Both the position numbers and the translations under genes were made by a program. From contig CAKRMZ010000057.1 in assembly GCA_934365155.1 (NCBI GenBank), forward strand, positions 1-5,137: 5,137 bases of DNA, read 5' to 3'. Of this stretch, positions 5,066 to 5,137 are shown one piece after another. The first letter of the stretch is position 1. Each line of letters begins with the position of its first letter. Source of the DNA: an uncultured Eubacteriales bacterium (GTDB lineage: Bacteria > Bacillota > Clostridia > Oscillospirales > CAG-272). Below the pieces are notes generated by a model. That model was given only the letters and a program-made list of their open reading frames with translations. It did no database searches and was not told the DNA's origin.

Positions 5066-5137
5066 TGGCTCCCCGGACAGGGCTTGAACCTGTGACATCG
5101 TGATTAACAGTCACGCGCTCTACCGACTGAGCTACCG
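5066..5137 (-). tRNA. tRNA-Asn (anticodon GTT), first four bases outside the window
   Basis: 72 bases of an expected 76 are visible. On the - strand they show the D arm starting TAGCTCAG, an anticodon stem CGTGA/TCACG around the loop CTGTTAA with anticodon GTT at 5108-5106, and a T arm ACAGG/CCTGT around TTCAAGC. The acceptor 3' strand CCGGGGA, discriminator G and an encoded CCA at 5068-5066 follow. The missing 5' bases should be TCCC to complete the acceptor stem. It is the last (or only) tRNA of its transcript, because a strong terminator follows directly. Confidence 0.96.

Noticed and set aside
5066..5137. tRNA-Asn as an attachment site for an integrated element.
   Set aside because: No integrase gene and no second copy of the tRNA 3' end appear in the window.

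Overview
The window looks like chromosomal DNA from a low-to-mid GC Gram-positive bacterium, most likely a Clostridia-type Firmicute. The signs are a Firmicute-style GAPDH, the AsnA-type asparagine synthetase, a membrane-anchored Amidase_3 cell-wall hydrolase, TTGACA/TATAAT promoters with extended -10 elements, and intrinsic terminators ending in long U tracts. I cannot name the genus. No CRISPR array, insertion sequence, phage gene or classical mobile element is visible.

Layout, left to right. (1) 1-867, + strand: the C-terminal 288 residues of glyceraldehyde-3-phosphate dehydrogenase, cut off by the window start. (2) 881-963: two terminators in tandem, the second a near-perfect palindrome that can work in both directions between convergent genes. 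(3) 1009-1947, - strand: a membrane-anchored N-acetylmuramoyl-L-alanine amidase with its own promoter. (4) 2157-3164, - strand: asnA, ammonia-dependent asparagine synthetase, with a consensus promoter and a leader of about 93 nt that can fold. (5) 3290-3931, - strand: a GNAT acetyltransferase of the phosphinothricin-acetyltransferase-like group. (6) 4151-4852, - strand: an uncharacterised protein that reads as a HicB-like N-terminal part joined to a DinB-like metal-binding C-terminal part. (7) 5066-5137, - strand: tRNA-Asn(GTT), lacking only its first four bases at the window edge, followed by a very strong terminator.

The four complete genes all lie on the - strand, and each has a recognisable SigA-type promoter. 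They look like separate housekeeping or accessory units and not one operon. Terminators are clear after gap, after the amidase, after the HicB/DinB-like gene and after the tRNA. None is convincing after the acetyltransferase or after asnA, so read-through from the acetyltransferase into asnA and on into the amidase is possible. The only thematic link is that asnA, which makes asparagine, lies about 1.9 kb from tRNA-Asn; this may be chance.

No obviously new multi-gene system is present. The most unusual items are the HicB-like/DinB-like fusion and the structured, non-T-box leader of asnA. There is no gene-free stretch above 300 bases.
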